This document shows positions 36,170 to 46,894 of a DNA stretch of 63,723 nucleotides, one piece after another; position 1 is the first letter of the stretch, and each line of letters starts with the position of its first letter. This DNA is from Acidobacteriota bacterium. Its GTDB lineage: Bacteria > Acidobacteriota > CAIWXX01. Under the pieces are notes generated by a model. The model was not told the DNA's origin, made no database searches, and worked only from the letters and a program-made list of their open reading frames with translations. The translations under genes and the position numbers were made by a program. The stretch covers positions 1 to 63,723 of the forward strand of contig JACPPM010000238.1 of NCBI GenBank assembly GCA_016191015.1, written 5' to 3'.

Positions 36170-37816
36170 ATGACACTCCCCCTCGGGTCTCGAGGGACGG
36201 CGTTGCTGCGCCGCGTCAATTCCGGACCGCGGTGGCGCGTGCCCCTCGCACTGCTCGGGCTCGTCGTCTCTACACCTCTGACCTGCTGTCGTTCTCAGGA
36301 TCATCGCGAGACGACATCGCCGCCATCGCTGGTGATCGCTTACAAGAGCACGGTTGCCAGCATGGACCCGATCACCGAAAACACGGTCATCTCCAATTCG
36401 ATCTATTGCAACGTCTTCGAGCCGCTGGTGTTTCGAGACGAGAGAATGAGGATCCGGCCACTGCTTGCTGTCACCTGGCTGAATCCCGACGACCGGACCT
36501 GGGTGTTCAAGCTTCGGGCCGGCGTTCGGTTCCACGACGGATCGCCGTTGAGGGCGGAGGATGTTCGCTACAGTCTCGAGCGCGCCCGAAACGACAGCTC
36601 ATCCACGCTCGCGGGATCTCTGACGACCCTGGAGAGTGTCGATGTCATCGACGAGGGCACGGTGCGCATTGTGACGAAGAAGCCGTACAGCATGCTACTC
36701 GGCCGCCTCGTGGACATCTGGATTCTCCCGGCGCCGCGTTCTGTGAACGAGCCTTCGACGGACGCACCTCCGGGGACTGGACCCTATCGCCTGAAGAGCT
36801 GGAAGCAGAATGATTCCGTCCTGCTCGAAGCGAACCCTACCTACTGGGGAGCGAGGCCCTCAGTGCAACGCGCGCGCTTCGTCGCGATACCTGACGCCCG
36901 CACACGGCTCGAGGGCCTCAAACAGGGGAAGATCTCCATTCTGCCGAGTCTCGAACCGGTTGCGTTCGGCGACGCGGATCTTCTCGATCGTCGGCGATTC
37001 CGGCTGCAGAGCTCCCCCGGGCTCCTGGTCATCTATCTCGGGATGAAACTGAGAAGAGAGAACCAGGTCGGGTCAGAGACAGTAGTCAACCCCTTCTTCG
37101 ATCGCCGCGTGAGGGAGGCGGTTCAAAGGGCTATCGACGTCGACCACATCGTCGACAATATCCTGCAGCGCAACGCGATCCCGGCGACGCAGATCGTCGC
37201 TCCCGGGCTTTTCGGGTACTGCGACGAGGTCAGGCGACCGCCCTACGATCCCGAAGGCGCCAAGAAGCTGCTCAGAGAGGCTGGATATGGGCGCGGCTTC
37301 GCGGTGCGGCTGGATCTCACGGACAACCGCTATCGCAATGACCTTGAGATCGGCAAGGCCATCGCCAACGATCTCGGAAAGGTCGGGATCCGGGTCTCGC
37401 TGAACCCCATGCCGATCGGGGCGCTCAACGAGAGCCTTCGCGCCCACACATCCTCCTTCTTCATGCGAGGATGGTCGCTGCCGAGCGCGGATGCGAGCGG
37501 GGCATTCGATTTCTGCGTGCACACGGCGGACCCTCGGGGAGGGTACGGCTCCGAGAACAGTGGAGGATATAGTAATCCGGAGGTAGATCGGCTGATCGAG
37601 CGCAGTGCGGAGACGATGCAACCAAAGCAGCGCCTGCAGCTACTCGAACATACGATGAAGCTAGTCATGCATGACCTCCCTTACGTCCCGCTCCATGTCG
37701 AGAACAACGTGGCGGCGAGTCTGGCCGAGGTTGAGTGGCGGAACCGCCCAGACGAGTTCATCTACGTGCAGAGTATTAGGTTCCGGCACGTTTCCGCCGG
37801 CGTCCCGCCTCGCTAG
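36170..37816 (+). CDS. ABC transporter substrate-binding protein, peptide (SBP family 5)
   Basis: WVFKLRAGVRFHDGSPLRAEDVRYSLERA..GTGPYRLKSWKQND..; ORF 36044.., ATG 36170 before a signal/lipobox-like segment (STPLTCC). Confidence 0.9.
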   Translation: MTLPLGSRGTALLRRVNSGPRWRVPLALLGLVVSTPLTCCRSQDHRETTSPPSLVIAYKSTVASMDPITENTVISNSIYCNVFEPLVFRDERMRIRPLLAVTWLNPDDRTWVFKLRAGVRFHDGSPLRAEDVRYSLERARNDSSSTLAGSLTTLESVDVIDEGTVRIVTKKPYSMLLGRLVDIWILPAPRSVNEPSTDAPPGTGPYRLKSWKQNDSVLLEANPTYWGARPSVQRARFVAIPDARTRLEGLKQGKISILPSLEPVAFGDADLLDRRRFRLQSSPGLLVIYLGMKLRRENQVGSETVVNPFFDRRVREAVQRAIDVDHIVDNILQRNAIPATQIVAPGLFGYCDEVRRPPYDPEGAKKLLREAGYGRGFAVRLDLTDNRYRNDLEIGKAIANDLGKVGIRVSLNPMPIGALNESLRAHTSSFFMRGWSLPSADASGAFDFCVHTADPRGGYGSENSGGYSNPEVDRLIERSAETMQPKQRLQLLEHTMKLVMHDLPYVPLHVENNVAASLAEVEWRNRPDEFIYVQSIRFRHVSAGVPPR

Positions 37817-37977
37817 GTGGGGGTCAGCCTCGGCAACCCCGCCGTCCCTCGCCGCGGTCAACGTCTGTCCCGATGGACGGCCCGAGTCGGGTCCGACCAA
37901 GTGTTTTCATGAGCTTGGGAATTGGCATGTTCTTCGCTTCGTGTGGTGTGCAGGCCGACCTGAGGCAGATGGATTAG

Positions 37978-38568
37978 ATGCAATCAAGGAAGAGAGGGAG
38001 AAAAGTCATGAGAAACTTGATGGAAATGGCAGGAAGGGGACGAATGGGTCGTTGTGCCGGCATGATCCTTGCGGGGATGCTGGGCGCGGCGTATGTCGCG
38101 GCGGAGGAGAAGCCGGTGGTGCAAGAGGAGGCGACTCTTGTGAAAGCCATCCCGGTTCGGGAGGCGGTGTTCCTCCAGAATCGCGAATCGGGCGCTAATC
38201 CTTTGCGGGAACAGAGCAGCGGGCTTGTCCCGGTGGTGGCGGTCGACAGCGCGCTCACCGAGATGCGAATCGGGGTGGACTCGCTCGAGGCACGCGGTGC
38301 GCTTGGGTTTGTCGTGCAGGCAGGCCAGACTCTTCATGTAAGCGTCGAACACGGTCAATCCTCCTGGTTCCAAGTTGTGACCCTGAACCGATACGGCACG
38401 CTGCAAGCTGGGATGTACCAGAACATCCAGCAACTGGGTCGCGCGCCGGAGGCGAGCTTCGCGAACACCACGCAGAAAGCGCAGGCTGTCTACGTGCTGG
38501 TGAGGTATCCGGACTTCGTCTACCAGAGCGGAGGAGAGTACCTTCTGAAAATCAGCCGGTCCAATTGA
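37978..38568 (+). CDS. Hypothetical secreted protein
   Basis: 196-aa ORF with signal-like N-terminus; no family recognised. Confidence 0.65.
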   Translation: MQSRKRGRKVMRNLMEMAGRGRMGRCAGMILAGMLGAAYVAAEEKPVVQEEATLVKAIPVREAVFLQNRESGANPLREQSSGLVPVVAVDSALTEMRIGVDSLEARGALGFVVQAGQTLHVSVEHGQSSWFQVVTLNRYGTLQAGMYQNIQQLGRAPEASFANTTQKAQAVYVLVRYPDFVYQSGGEYLLKISRSN

Positions 38569-38817
38569 ACCGCGGGATCCAGAAGTATCGGACCACGGAT
38601 CGGGCGTAGAAGGGTTCGGAGGAAGCCCCGGACGGGCACGAAGCCGGCCGGGGCACCTCCATAATGCGAGGCGGGGGCATGCGGACGTGCTCCGGGATCG
38701 GCTCATCGTCTCTTTCAAGGCACCGTCCAACCACAGTTGACAGCAGATTGAGAATCGAGCCCCAAAGGATGACCGACAGACGGGTAATAGTAGAGAGTGA
38801 CAGCAGGAGGAGAGTGG

Positions 38818-39063
38818 ATGTTGTTGAGGAGATTGGAGACCAAGGTCAAGCTCGCGGCTCCGGGTGAAGGTGGATTTGGCTTCGTCACGTGCGCGCATTG
38901 CGGTGCGCGGATCACCGAAGGCCAGACGGTGCGACTGTGGTTTGTGGAGGCCGTGAACGGAGGGTGGAAACTGAGACCTGTGTGCGATTGGTGTGATCAG
39001 ACGGTCGTACCGACCGGGGACGACGGGCCGAGGCCGCGTGCGGCGACTCCCAGGTTCTCCTGA
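38818..39063 (+). CDS. Small zinc-ribbon-like protein
   Basis: CAHCGARI..CDWCDQTV; ATG 38818 preceded by AGGAGGAGAG. Confidence 0.6.
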   Translation: MLLRRLETKVKLAAPGEGGFGFVTCAHCGARITEGQTVRLWFVEAVNGGWKLRPVCDWCDQTVVPTGDDGPRPRAATPRFS

Positions 39064-39064
39064 C

Positions 39065-39290
39065 GCGGCGGAGACGCAACCTCTTTGGTTGCGTTTCCGC
39101 CGCTCGTGAGAGCGTCCGGCGCGCTGCGCGCGCCTGGAGCGTGGGAGCGATTCGTGCCTCCCTGGGCATCTGAGGCGATCGGTCCGTTCCTGCGTTCCTC
39201 CCCCCCGCTTTCCTGAAAGAACTCCGGTGGATCTCGCTCGGGGCCCGGGAACGCCGATGCCGCGACAGCGACGATTCGAACAGACCGGAC
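39065..39290. repeat. GC hairpin plus inverted AGGAAAGCAGG-family sequence
   Basis: GCGGCGGAGACGCAACCTCTTTGGTTGCGTTTCCGCCGC then ...CGATCGGTCCGTTCCTGCGTTCCTCCCCCCCGCTTTCCTGAAAG. Confidence 0.7.
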
Positions 39291-39365
39291 TTCCCCCAAT
39301 CCCGCACCCGAGGTGATGTTCCTCGACTTTGGACTTCGGACTCCCTCCTGCTATATTGCCGTGGG

Positions 39366-41363
39366 ATGAGGCGCGTGCAGGTGGCAGGAAAGTCGGAGCT
39401 GGAGCTCCCACCGCTCTCGACGAAAGCGATGGCGCCTCCCAGCGGGAGAGTCGCTCGATGGCTCTTCGCCGGCGGGAGGATTGACGAAGCGGCACACCAG
39501 GCGGAGGGCCACGAATGGTATCAGGTGCTTTGGCTGACGGGCGTGGACTACTTCTCGACGCTCGGCTACCAACCCGGAATCGCGCTTCTCGCCGCCGGGG
39601 TGCTGTCGCCGGTTGCCACGGTGATCCTCGTGGCCGTGACTCTGTTCGGGGCACTCCCGGTCTACGCGCAGGTCGCCCGCCGGTCCTATGCCGGACAGGG
39701 GTCGATCGCGATGCTGGAGAACCTGCTGCCGGGTTGGAGCGGCAAGATTCTGGTGCTCATTCTGCTGGGCTTCGCCAGCACGGATTTCGTGATCACGATG
39801 ACGCTCTCGGCTGCCGACGCCGCCCAGCACGCAATCGAGAACCCGCTGCTCCATCCGCTGCTCGGCGACACGCGACTCCTTCTGACGATGAGCTCACTGG
39901 CCGTTCTGGCGCTCGTCTTCATCATCGGCTTCTCCGAGGCCATTGGGTTGGCAGCGCTCATCGCGATCCCTTACATCCTTCTGAACATCGTGGTGCTCGC
40001 GCGGGCGGCGATGGAGGTCCTCAGGCACCCCGAATTGCTGAACGGATGGCAGATCGACCTGGCGGCTCACGGTGACTGGACGATGCTCATGATTGCGGCC
40101 GGCCTGATCTTCCCGAAATTGGCGCTGGGGATGAGCGGCTTCGAGACGGGCGTGTCGGTGATGCCGCAGGTGGCCGGCGGCAAGGGAGCCGCTCCTGGGG
40201 AAGCCCCCCTGGGTCGGATCCGGGCGACGCAGAAGCTATTGGCCAGCGCGGCGCTGATCATGAGTGCCCTGCTGGTAGCATCCAGCTTCCTCACCACGGT
40301 GCTGATCCCCGAGCATGACTACGCGATCGGTGGACCCGCGAGCGGTCGGGCCCTGGCCTACCTCGCCCACAAGCTCCTCGGCACGTTTTTTGGCACGATC
40401 TACGACATCTCCACGATCGCGATCCTCTGGTTTGCGGGGGCCTCAGCTATGGCCGGAATGCTCAACCTGATCCCCCGCTACCTCCCGCGCTACGGGATGG
40501 CCCCCCGGTGGGTCGCCTACGCGCGGCCTCTCGTCGTCGTGTTGTTTCTCGCGGATGTGGTTGTGACATGGGCGTTCGACGCGAGCGTTGAGGCGCAGGG
40601 TGGCGCCTATGCCACCGGCGTCCTGGTCCTGATGCTCTCGGCGGCCATTGCCGTGTCCCTCGCTCTCTGGCACGAATCCTCCGTCGCTGCATCGCCACGC
40701 GCGATCGGCACGAAGCTGCTCAGCGCCTCCTTCTGGCTCATCAGTCTGGTCTTCGCCTACACGCTCGTGGACAACGTCATCGAGAGGACGGACGGAGTCA
40801 TCATCGCGAGTGTCTTCATTGTCGTGATTCTTGTCCTGAGCGCGGCCAGCCGGTATCTGCGATCCACTGAGCTGCGTGTCGAGCACATGACATTCGTGGA
40901 CGCGGAATCCAAGGAGCTCTGGCCGCTGGTCCGAGGGAAGAAAGTCCATCTCGTTCCGTTGAAAACGGCGGCGGCGGACGATCGCGAGCGCAAGCGACGG
41001 GAGATTCAGAAACACTACAACGTCCGCGGACCGTTCGCTTTCGTCCACGTGCATCTCCTCGACAACCGCAGCGACTTCCTCTCTCCCCTCCACCTCAAGA
41101 TCCGCCGCCACGACGACGATTTCATCCTCGACATCTACGGCGCCAACGCAGTGGCCAACAGCCTGGCCTACCTCAGCGAACAGATTGACCCCAAGAGTCT
41201 CTTCCTGGGCCTCACTCGACAGAACCTGATGACCCAATCGTTGAAATACCTGCTGTGGGGTGAGGGTGAGGTCGGGATCTCCGTTTACACGATCCTCATC
41301 CGGTACTGGGACTGGACGCCGGAGGACGATGTGCGGCCGCGGATCTTTCTGATGAGCGAGTAG
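39366..41363 (+). CDS. APC-superfamily amino-acid permease
   Basis: About 12 TM helices; GVDYFSTLGYQPGIALLAAGVLSP, PIYAQVA-like motif, soluble C-terminal extension. Confidence 0.85.
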   Translation: MRRVQVAGKSELELPPLSTKAMAPPSGRVARWLFAGGRIDEAAHQAEGHEWYQVLWLTGVDYFSTLGYQPGIALLAAGVLSPVATVILVAVTLFGALPVYAQVARRSYAGQGSIAMLENLLPGWSGKILVLILLGFASTDFVITMTLSAADAAQHAIENPLLHPLLGDTRLLLTMSSLAVLALVFIIGFSEAIGLAALIAIPYILLNIVVLARAAMEVLRHPELLNGWQIDLAAHGDWTMLMIAAGLIFPKLALGMSGFETGVSVMPQVAGGKGAAPGEAPLGRIRATQKLLASAALIMSALLVASSFLTTVLIPEHDYAIGGPASGRALAYLAHKLLGTFFGTIYDISTIAILWFAGASAMAGMLNLIPRYLPRYGMAPRWVAYARPLVVVLFLADVVVTWAFDASVEAQGGAYATGVLVLMLSAAIAVSLALWHESSVAASPRAIGTKLLSASFWLISLVFAYTLVDNVIERTDGVIIASVFIVVILVLSAASRYLRSTELRVEHMTFVDAESKELWPLVRGKKVHLVPLKTAAADDRERKRREIQKHYNVRGPFAFVHVHLLDNRSDFLSPLHLKIRRHDDDFILDIYGANAVANSLAYLSEQIDPKSLFLGLTRQNLMTQSLKYLLWGEGEVGISVYTILIRYWDWTPEDDVRPRIFLMSE

Positions 41364-41425
41364 GGCGCTGTCGTTTGACATTGGATCGACCGTCCGTTAC
41401 TTTCAACAGCGAGCAATCAATAAGG

Positions 41426-42022
41426 ATGAATACGACAATGGAGCAAGAGATCAAGATCAAGGGCGAGATCGCAGGCGACCCGGACGTCTGCAAGTTTACC
41501 GTCGACCGTCCGGTTTACGCAGGCGGGTCAGCGTACTTCGGGAGCCGGGAGATGACGCAGCAGTCACCCCTGGCGAAGAGGCTTTTCGAGATACCCCAGA
41601 TCCAGAGCGTGCTCATAGCCGGCGATCACGTCATCGTCACGAAATCCGGATATGAGCCGTGGCAGACCTTTGGAAAACTGATCGGGACGACGATCCGCGA
41701 GCATTTGGCAACGGGCGAGGAGGCGGTCAGCGAGGAGTTCAGACGGGGATTGCCGTCCGAAGAGGACCTGCGAAAAAAGGTTCGCCAGGTGCTTGACGAC
41801 GAAATCAACCCTGCCGTGGCGATGCACGGGGGGTACGTGGACCTCGTCGACGTGAAGAACAACTCGATCTACATCCAGTTTCAGGGCGGCTGTCACGGCT
41901 GCGCATCTGCCAGCATGACGCTCAAGATGGGGATCGAAAAGGCCATCCGGCAGCACCTCCCGGAGATCGGCGAGATCCTGGACGCGACCGATCACGCGAG
42001 CGGCGCGAACCCGTACTACTGA
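41426..42022 (+). CDS. NifU/Nfu-type Fe-S scaffold protein
   Basis: Nfu N-domain plus INPAVAMHGGYVDLVDVKNNSIYIQFQGGCHGCASASMTLKMGIE. Confidence 0.92.
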   Translation: MNTTMEQEIKIKGEIAGDPDVCKFTVDRPVYAGGSAYFGSREMTQQSPLAKRLFEIPQIQSVLIAGDHVIVTKSGYEPWQTFGKLIGTTIREHLATGEEAVSEEFRRGLPSEEDLRKKVRQVLDDEINPAVAMHGGYVDLVDVKNNSIYIQFQGGCHGCASASMTLKMGIEKAIRQHLPEIGEILDATDHASGANPYY

Positions 42023-42087
42023 GGGCCACGCAGCAACGCTGACGTGTTCCTCGCGTCGGTGTGCAGGGGAGAGCGTCGAGCGAGCGG

Positions 42088-42280
42088 CCGCGTTGCGGCA
42101 GCCCGAAAACCGGAAGGGAAACCGCAGATTGCACCGATTACGCAGATTCCCCCGGGCGACGATCTCGCAACCGTCAATACTCCGAGGTTGAATCTGTGAA
42201 ATCTGTGGTTTCCCGGCTTTCGGCCTCGTTTGACCTGACAACATGTTGGTAAGAATGGGCCGCTGAGCGGCCTAGCCCCC
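42088..42280. repeat. CAGATT-word dyad element, copy b2 (inverted relative to 7413-7617)
   Basis: Reverse complement matches copy b1 except a few substitutions and one 9-bp unit. Confidence 0.92.
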
Positions 42281-42299
42281 TCGGAAAGGAGCTGCGATC

Positions 42300-44771
42300 A
42301 TGATTCAGGAACTCCCAGCCGACCGACTGCGCCGAACGGTGGACCCGGGCTCCCTCGGCATCAGCACTACGCAGGATCTGAAACCCCTGGAAGGCATCAT
42401 CGGCCAGCGGCGCGCGCTCTCGGCGCTGCGCTTCGGGCTGGGCATTCAGGAGATCGGGTTCAATATCTACGTCGCGGGCCCGGCCGGCATCGGCAAGATG
42501 ACGGCAGTCAGGTCGTTTTTGGAGGAGGAGGCCCGACGGAAGGAGACGCCCGCCGACTGCTGCTATCTCTACAATTTCGAGGATCCGTACCAGCCCCGTG
42601 CCTGCCGCCTCCGCCCCGGCGAAGGTCGTCAATTGCAGCAGGACATGAAGAGCCTGATCGACCATGTCAAGGCCGAGGTGCCGAAGGCTTTCGAGAGTGA
42701 GGAGTACGCCGCCAAGCAGGATGAGATTGTGAAGGGCGTCGAGAAGGAGCGTACACAGATCCTGGAGCAGCTGGCGGAGAAGGCGACGAAAGGAGGGCTT
42801 GCGATCCAGACGACGCCATTCGGTGTCGTGGTGGTGCCGGTGCTCGGAGGGCGCCCGTTGACTGACAATGAGCTGCGAGGGCTTCCTGAGCAGGCGCGTA
42901 CAGACCTCGAGAAGCGACGCGATGCGCTGCAGGACGAGTTGAAAGCTGCGCTGAAGCAGGTGCGGGAGTTGGAGCGAGGGGCGCGCGAAAAGCTGAACGC
43001 GCTCGACAAGCAGATCACGCTCTTCATCATCGAGGGGCTCATCGACGACTTGCTTGAAAAGTACGCGGAGACGTCACAGGTCGTCGAATACCTGCGATCC
43101 GTACAGGAGAACCTGCTCGAAAATATCCAGGCGCTCAAGACCGGCACCGCTTCGACGCCGTCACCACAGGTGCCGGCTCAGGCACCACCCCAGCCACCCG
43201 ACGCGACGCTCAAGCGCTATGAGGTCAACGTGTTCGTCGACAACGCCAGGCGTGAGGGAGCGCCGGTCGTGGTCGAATTGAATCCGACCTATAACAACCT
43301 TTTCGGCCGCGTCGAAAAAGAGACCATGATGGGGATGCTCTATACCGATTTCACGATGATCAAGCCCGGGTCACTCCATATGGCCAACGGCGGGTATCTC
43401 GTCCTGCGCATGGAGGATATCCTGAAGAACTACTTCTGCTGGGACGACCTGAAGCGCGCGTTGCGCAGTCGCGAAGTCCGGATTGAGGAACCCGCGGAGC
43501 GGCTCGGGTTCCTCGTCACCAAGACCCTTCGTCCCCAACCTGTGGCCCTCGATGTCAAGGTCATCATCGTTGGACGCTCGCTGTTCTACTACCTGCTCCA
43601 CGCCTACGACGAGGAGTTCCCGGAGCTGTTCAAGGTCAAGGCTGACTTCGATACACGGACTGACTGGAGTGACGGGAACATCCGGGATTTCCTCTCCTTC
43701 TTGCGCACACTCTGCGGCAAAGAGAACCTGAAGGACCTGGATGCGGGCGCAGCCGCGAAGCTTCTCGAGCAGGCTGCGCGGATCGCCGAGGATCAGGAAA
43801 AACTTTCAATGCACTTCGGGGCCGTCGCCGATCTGGTGCGAGAGGCACATTTCTGGGCCAAGCACGACGAATCGCCGCACATAACCACGACACACGTGCA
43901 GAAGGCGATCGACGAAAAGATCTACCGCTCGAATCTCATCCAGGAGCGTATCCAGGAGATGATCGCGCGGGGAACGATCCTGGTAGACACACGGGGCACG
44001 GCGTCGGGGCAGGTCAACGGCCTCTCGGTCTACAACCTTGGGGACTACGAGTTCGGGAGACCGAGCCGAATCACGGCCAGCGCGGTGCCGGGGCGCGAGG
44101 GGGTTGTGGACATCGAGCGCGAGGTGCAGATGGGAGGGCCGATCCACACCAAGGGGGTGCTCATCCTGAGCGGCTACCTCGCCCAACACTACGCCCGCGA
44201 CAAGGTGCTCACCCTCGCCGCCCGCTTGGTGTTCGAACAGAGCTACGAAGGGGTGGAAGGCGACAGTGCATCGTCGACCGAGCTGTATGCGCTGTTGTCG
44301 GCCCTGTCCGGGCTCCCGGTTCGACAAGGAATCGCGGTGACGGGATCGGTGAACCAGCGCGGCGAGGTGCAGGCGATCGGCGGGGTGAACCAGAAGATCG
44401 AGGGGTTTTACGACGTCTGTAGAACAAATGGGCTGGCCGGCGACCAGGGGGTGATGATTCCGAAAAGCAACGCTGCGAACCTGATGTTGCGAGAAGACGT
44501 CGTGGACGCCGTGCGCAGCGGCGCGTTCCACATCTGGCCGGTCGCCACTATCGACGAAGGCATCGAGGTCTTGACGGGCGTCCCCGCGGGCGTGCGAGGA
44601 GAGGACGGGAAGTTCCCCGTCGGGACGGTCGGAGCTCTGGTCGAGAAACGCCTCCTGGAGTTCACCGAATCGGTGCGGAGCCTTGGGACAGGCGCGGACA
44701 AGGGAGCGAAGAAGTCACAGGGGATGGGGGTGAAGCGACCTGAGGCAGGGCGGCGAAACAGGGCGGAGTGA
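42300..44771 (+). CDS. Lon-related AAA+ protease (LonB/LonC-like)
   Basis: GPAGIGKMTAVRSFLEEEA; C-terminal Lon proteolytic domain EGDSASSTELYALLSALSGLPVRQGIAVTGSVNQRGEVQAIGGVNQKIEGF. Confidence 0.9.
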   Translation: MIQELPADRLRRTVDPGSLGISTTQDLKPLEGIIGQRRALSALRFGLGIQEIGFNIYVAGPAGIGKMTAVRSFLEEEARRKETPADCCYLYNFEDPYQPRACRLRPGEGRQLQQDMKSLIDHVKAEVPKAFESEEYAAKQDEIVKGVEKERTQILEQLAEKATKGGLAIQTTPFGVVVVPVLGGRPLTDNELRGLPEQARTDLEKRRDALQDELKAALKQVRELERGAREKLNALDKQITLFIIEGLIDDLLEKYAETSQVVEYLRSVQENLLENIQALKTGTASTPSPQVPAQAPPQPPDATLKRYEVNVFVDNARREGAPVVVELNPTYNNLFGRVEKETMMGMLYTDFTMIKPGSLHMANGGYLVLRMEDILKNYFCWDDLKRALRSREVRIEEPAERLGFLVTKTLRPQPVALDVKVIIVGRSLFYYLLHAYDEEFPELFKVKADFDTRTDWSDGNIRDFLSFLRTLCGKENLKDLDAGAAAKLLEQAARIAEDQEKLSMHFGAVADLVREAHFWAKHDESPHITTTHVQKAIDEKIYRSNLIQERIQEMIARGTILVDTRGTASGQVNGLSVYNLGDYEFGRPSRITASAVPGREGVVDIEREVQMGGPIHTKGVLILSGYLAQHYARDKVLTLAARLVFEQSYEGVEGDSASSTELYALLSALSGLPVRQGIAVTGSVNQRGEVQAIGGVNQKIEGFYDVCRTNGLAGDQGVMIPKSNAANLMLREDVVDAVRSGAFHIWPVATIDEGIEVLTGVPAGVRGEDGKFPVGTVGALVEKRLLEFTESVRSLGTGADKGAKKSQGMGVKRPEAGRRNRAE

Positions 44772-44828
44772 GGAGAGCCCTCCAGGGGGACGGTACAGTA
44801 CCGCTGTTCAACCCATCACCGATCCGGT

Positions 44829-46802
44829 TCACTGACGCCGGGCGGGATCGTTCGCGATTTCCTGGCGGACGAGGTTCTCGGCGCCGCCGAGCGCCACGAG
44901 GCGCTGCATAGCCGGCAAGAGCGGCGGGATCCGCCATGTGCGATCGGCGACTCGGATGGTGGCTTCGGCGAAATCGATGATCGCGTCGAGGCCGGTCACG
45001 ATGGTCTTCTCGGTTATTGCGCGGTCGGCAAAGCGGCGGGCGATCTCATCGGCGAATTCGGGGCAGTCCAGACAGATGTAACCGTTGTTGAACGCGTTGC
45101 GCGAGTACGTCTGGCTAAAGCTGGCTGCAATGATCAGCCGGACGCCGCGGAACTTGAGCGCCGTTGCGGCCTGCTCCCGCGAAGATCCCGTTCCAAAGTT
45201 CCGCCCGCCGACGAGGATGTCTCCCGCCTGCACCTTCTGCTGGAATTCCGGATCGTAGTTCAGCATGGCGACGCGAGCCATCTCGTCCGGCGTCAACTTG
45301 TCCTTGTACGTGTAGTCCTTGCCGTAAATGCCGTCGGTGTTGAGGTTGTCCTTCGGGACGAAAAGGATTCGCCCACGGATCGCCGTCGGGAACCCGTCGA
45401 CAACGGAAACCGAAGCCTTCCCGCCCGCCGCGACCGGCCGCTTCCTCACCTCGATCGTGCCCCGCGGATGCCGGTTCCCGAACGGGCGAGGGCCGCAGAT
45501 TCGCCCAGCCAGAGCCGAAGCCGCCACCACGGCCGGGCTGGCCAGGTAGACGTCGGCCTTGGAAGATCCCATCCGTCCTTTGAAGTTGCGGTTGGTCGCG
45601 GAGATGCCGACCTCACCATCCTCGAGCAGCCCTTCTCCCAGGCCGATGCACGCGCCGCAGCCGGGAGGCAGTGCAGTGGCTCCCGCCTCGAGCAGCACGG
45701 CCCAGTAACCGCACCGCCGGGCCTCGACCTCGATCTCCGCGCTCGCGGCCGCGATGTACAGCCTCACGCCCGCCGCGATCTTCTTTCCGGCCATGACCGA
45801 CGCGGCTTCAGCGAAATCACCGAGCCGGCCGTTGACACAGCTCAGCAGATAGGCCCTCTGGATCCGGATGTCGCGGCTCTCGATGTCGGCCAGCCGCGTG
45901 ATGGTCTTTACCTCGTTCGGTCCGGCAACATGCGGCGTGAGCGACGAAAGATCGAACGTAATCGCCTTCGAGTAGTGCGCTCCGGGATCCGCGCGCGGGG
46001 GGTCGCTTTCGATGGCGGCGATACTCGCTTCGGTGAGTCGGCTCGTTCCCTGAGCCTCCAAGATGCGCGCCCGCTGCCTCAAATACGCCGCCGTCACAGC
46101 GTCGAACGGGAAGCAGCCCGCGAGCGCCCCCCACTCGGTCGTCATATTGGAAATCGTCATTCTCTGTTCCATGGCGAGACTCGCGACCCCCTCGCCATCG
46201 AACTCGATCGCGCAGTTCAGGACGTCGTCGTTCGCGAAGTGGCCGCAGAGAGCAATGATCAGGTCCTTGCCGGTCACCGCCTGCGGGAGGCGGCCGGAAA
46301 GCTGCACCTTTACGATCTCCGGCACCTGCCACCACGTCTTACCTGTCGCCCAGATAGCCGCCGCATCGGTCCGCACGACGGGGGTGCCGACGGCGCCAAC
46401 CGCCCCATAGAGGTTCGAATGGGAGTCCGATGCGACGACAAAGGAGCCGGGACGGACAAACCCCTGCTCAACCATGATCTGGTGCCCGATCCCGCTTCCA
46501 GCGGGGAAGAACGCAATCCCGTGCTGTCGCGCGAACTCCTCAATCTTGCGGTACTTCTCGAGGTTCTCGTCGCTTCGATTCTGCACATCATGGTCGAGGC
46601 AGATGACGGGTTGATCGGGGTTTCGGATGGACGTGGCTCCGATCGACCTGAATTTGGGAATGACGGCGCCCGTGTTGTCATGCGTCATGACGTGCTCCGG
46701 GCGGATGGCCACGAAGTCGAGTGCGTGGACCTCGAATCCCTCCGGTAGATCGACCGCGTACCTCTGCGTGACCTTCTCGACGAGCGTTTGCGCCACCAGC
46801 AT
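44829..46802 (-). CDS. Aconitase/homoaconitase-superfamily hydratase (large+small domains fused)
   Basis: VICLDHDVQN..GSGIGHQIMVEQG..SDSHSNLYGAVGAV..LPPGCGACIGLGEGLL..NFKGRMGS..GGRNFGTGSSREQAATALK; ATG 46802 chosen because a longer start overlaps the kor promoter. Confidence 0.88.
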   Translation of the reverse strand: MLVAQTLVEKVTQRYAVDLPEGFEVHALDFVAIRPEHVMTHDNTGAVIPKFRSIGATSIRNPDQPVICLDHDVQNRSDENLEKYRKIEEFARQHGIAFFPAGSGIGHQIMVEQGFVRPGSFVVASDSHSNLYGAVGAVGTPVVRTDAAAIWATGKTWWQVPEIVKVQLSGRLPQAVTGKDLIIALCGHFANDDVLNCAIEFDGEGVASLAMEQRMTISNMTTEWGALAGCFPFDAVTAAYLRQRARILEAQGTSRLTEASIAAIESDPPRADPGAHYSKAITFDLSSLTPHVAGPNEVKTITRLADIESRDIRIQRAYLLSCVNGRLGDFAEAASVMAGKKIAAGVRLYIAAASAEIEVEARRCGYWAVLLEAGATALPPGCGACIGLGEGLLEDGEVGISATNRNFKGRMGSSKADVYLASPAVVAASALAGRICGPRPFGNRHPRGTIEVRKRPVAAGGKASVSVVDGFPTAIRGRILFVPKDNLNTDGIYGKDYTYKDKLTPDEMARVAMLNYDPEFQQKVQAGDILVGGRNFGTGSSREQAATALKFRGVRLIIAASFSQTYSRNAFNNGYICLDCPEFADEIARRFADRAITEKTIVTGLDAIIDFAEATIRVADRTWRIPPLLPAMQRLVALGGAENLVRQEIANDPARRQ

Positions 46803-46894
46803 CCTCCCAGTCCAAAGCGAGGTTACATCATACCAGAGGAGGGCCCGCCGATGGCCGGCGGCTCGGTTCTGACGCAGCTCGGTTCGCCGCGTTT

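Noticed and set aside
37984-39654. 556-aa minus-strand ORF
   Set aside because: Spans antisense of three + ORFs and a dispersed repeat; low-complexity Arg/Ser composition.
42300-44771. BREX-type Lon protease (BrxL)
   Set aside because: No other BREX genes nearby; sequence reads as a general Lon-related protease.
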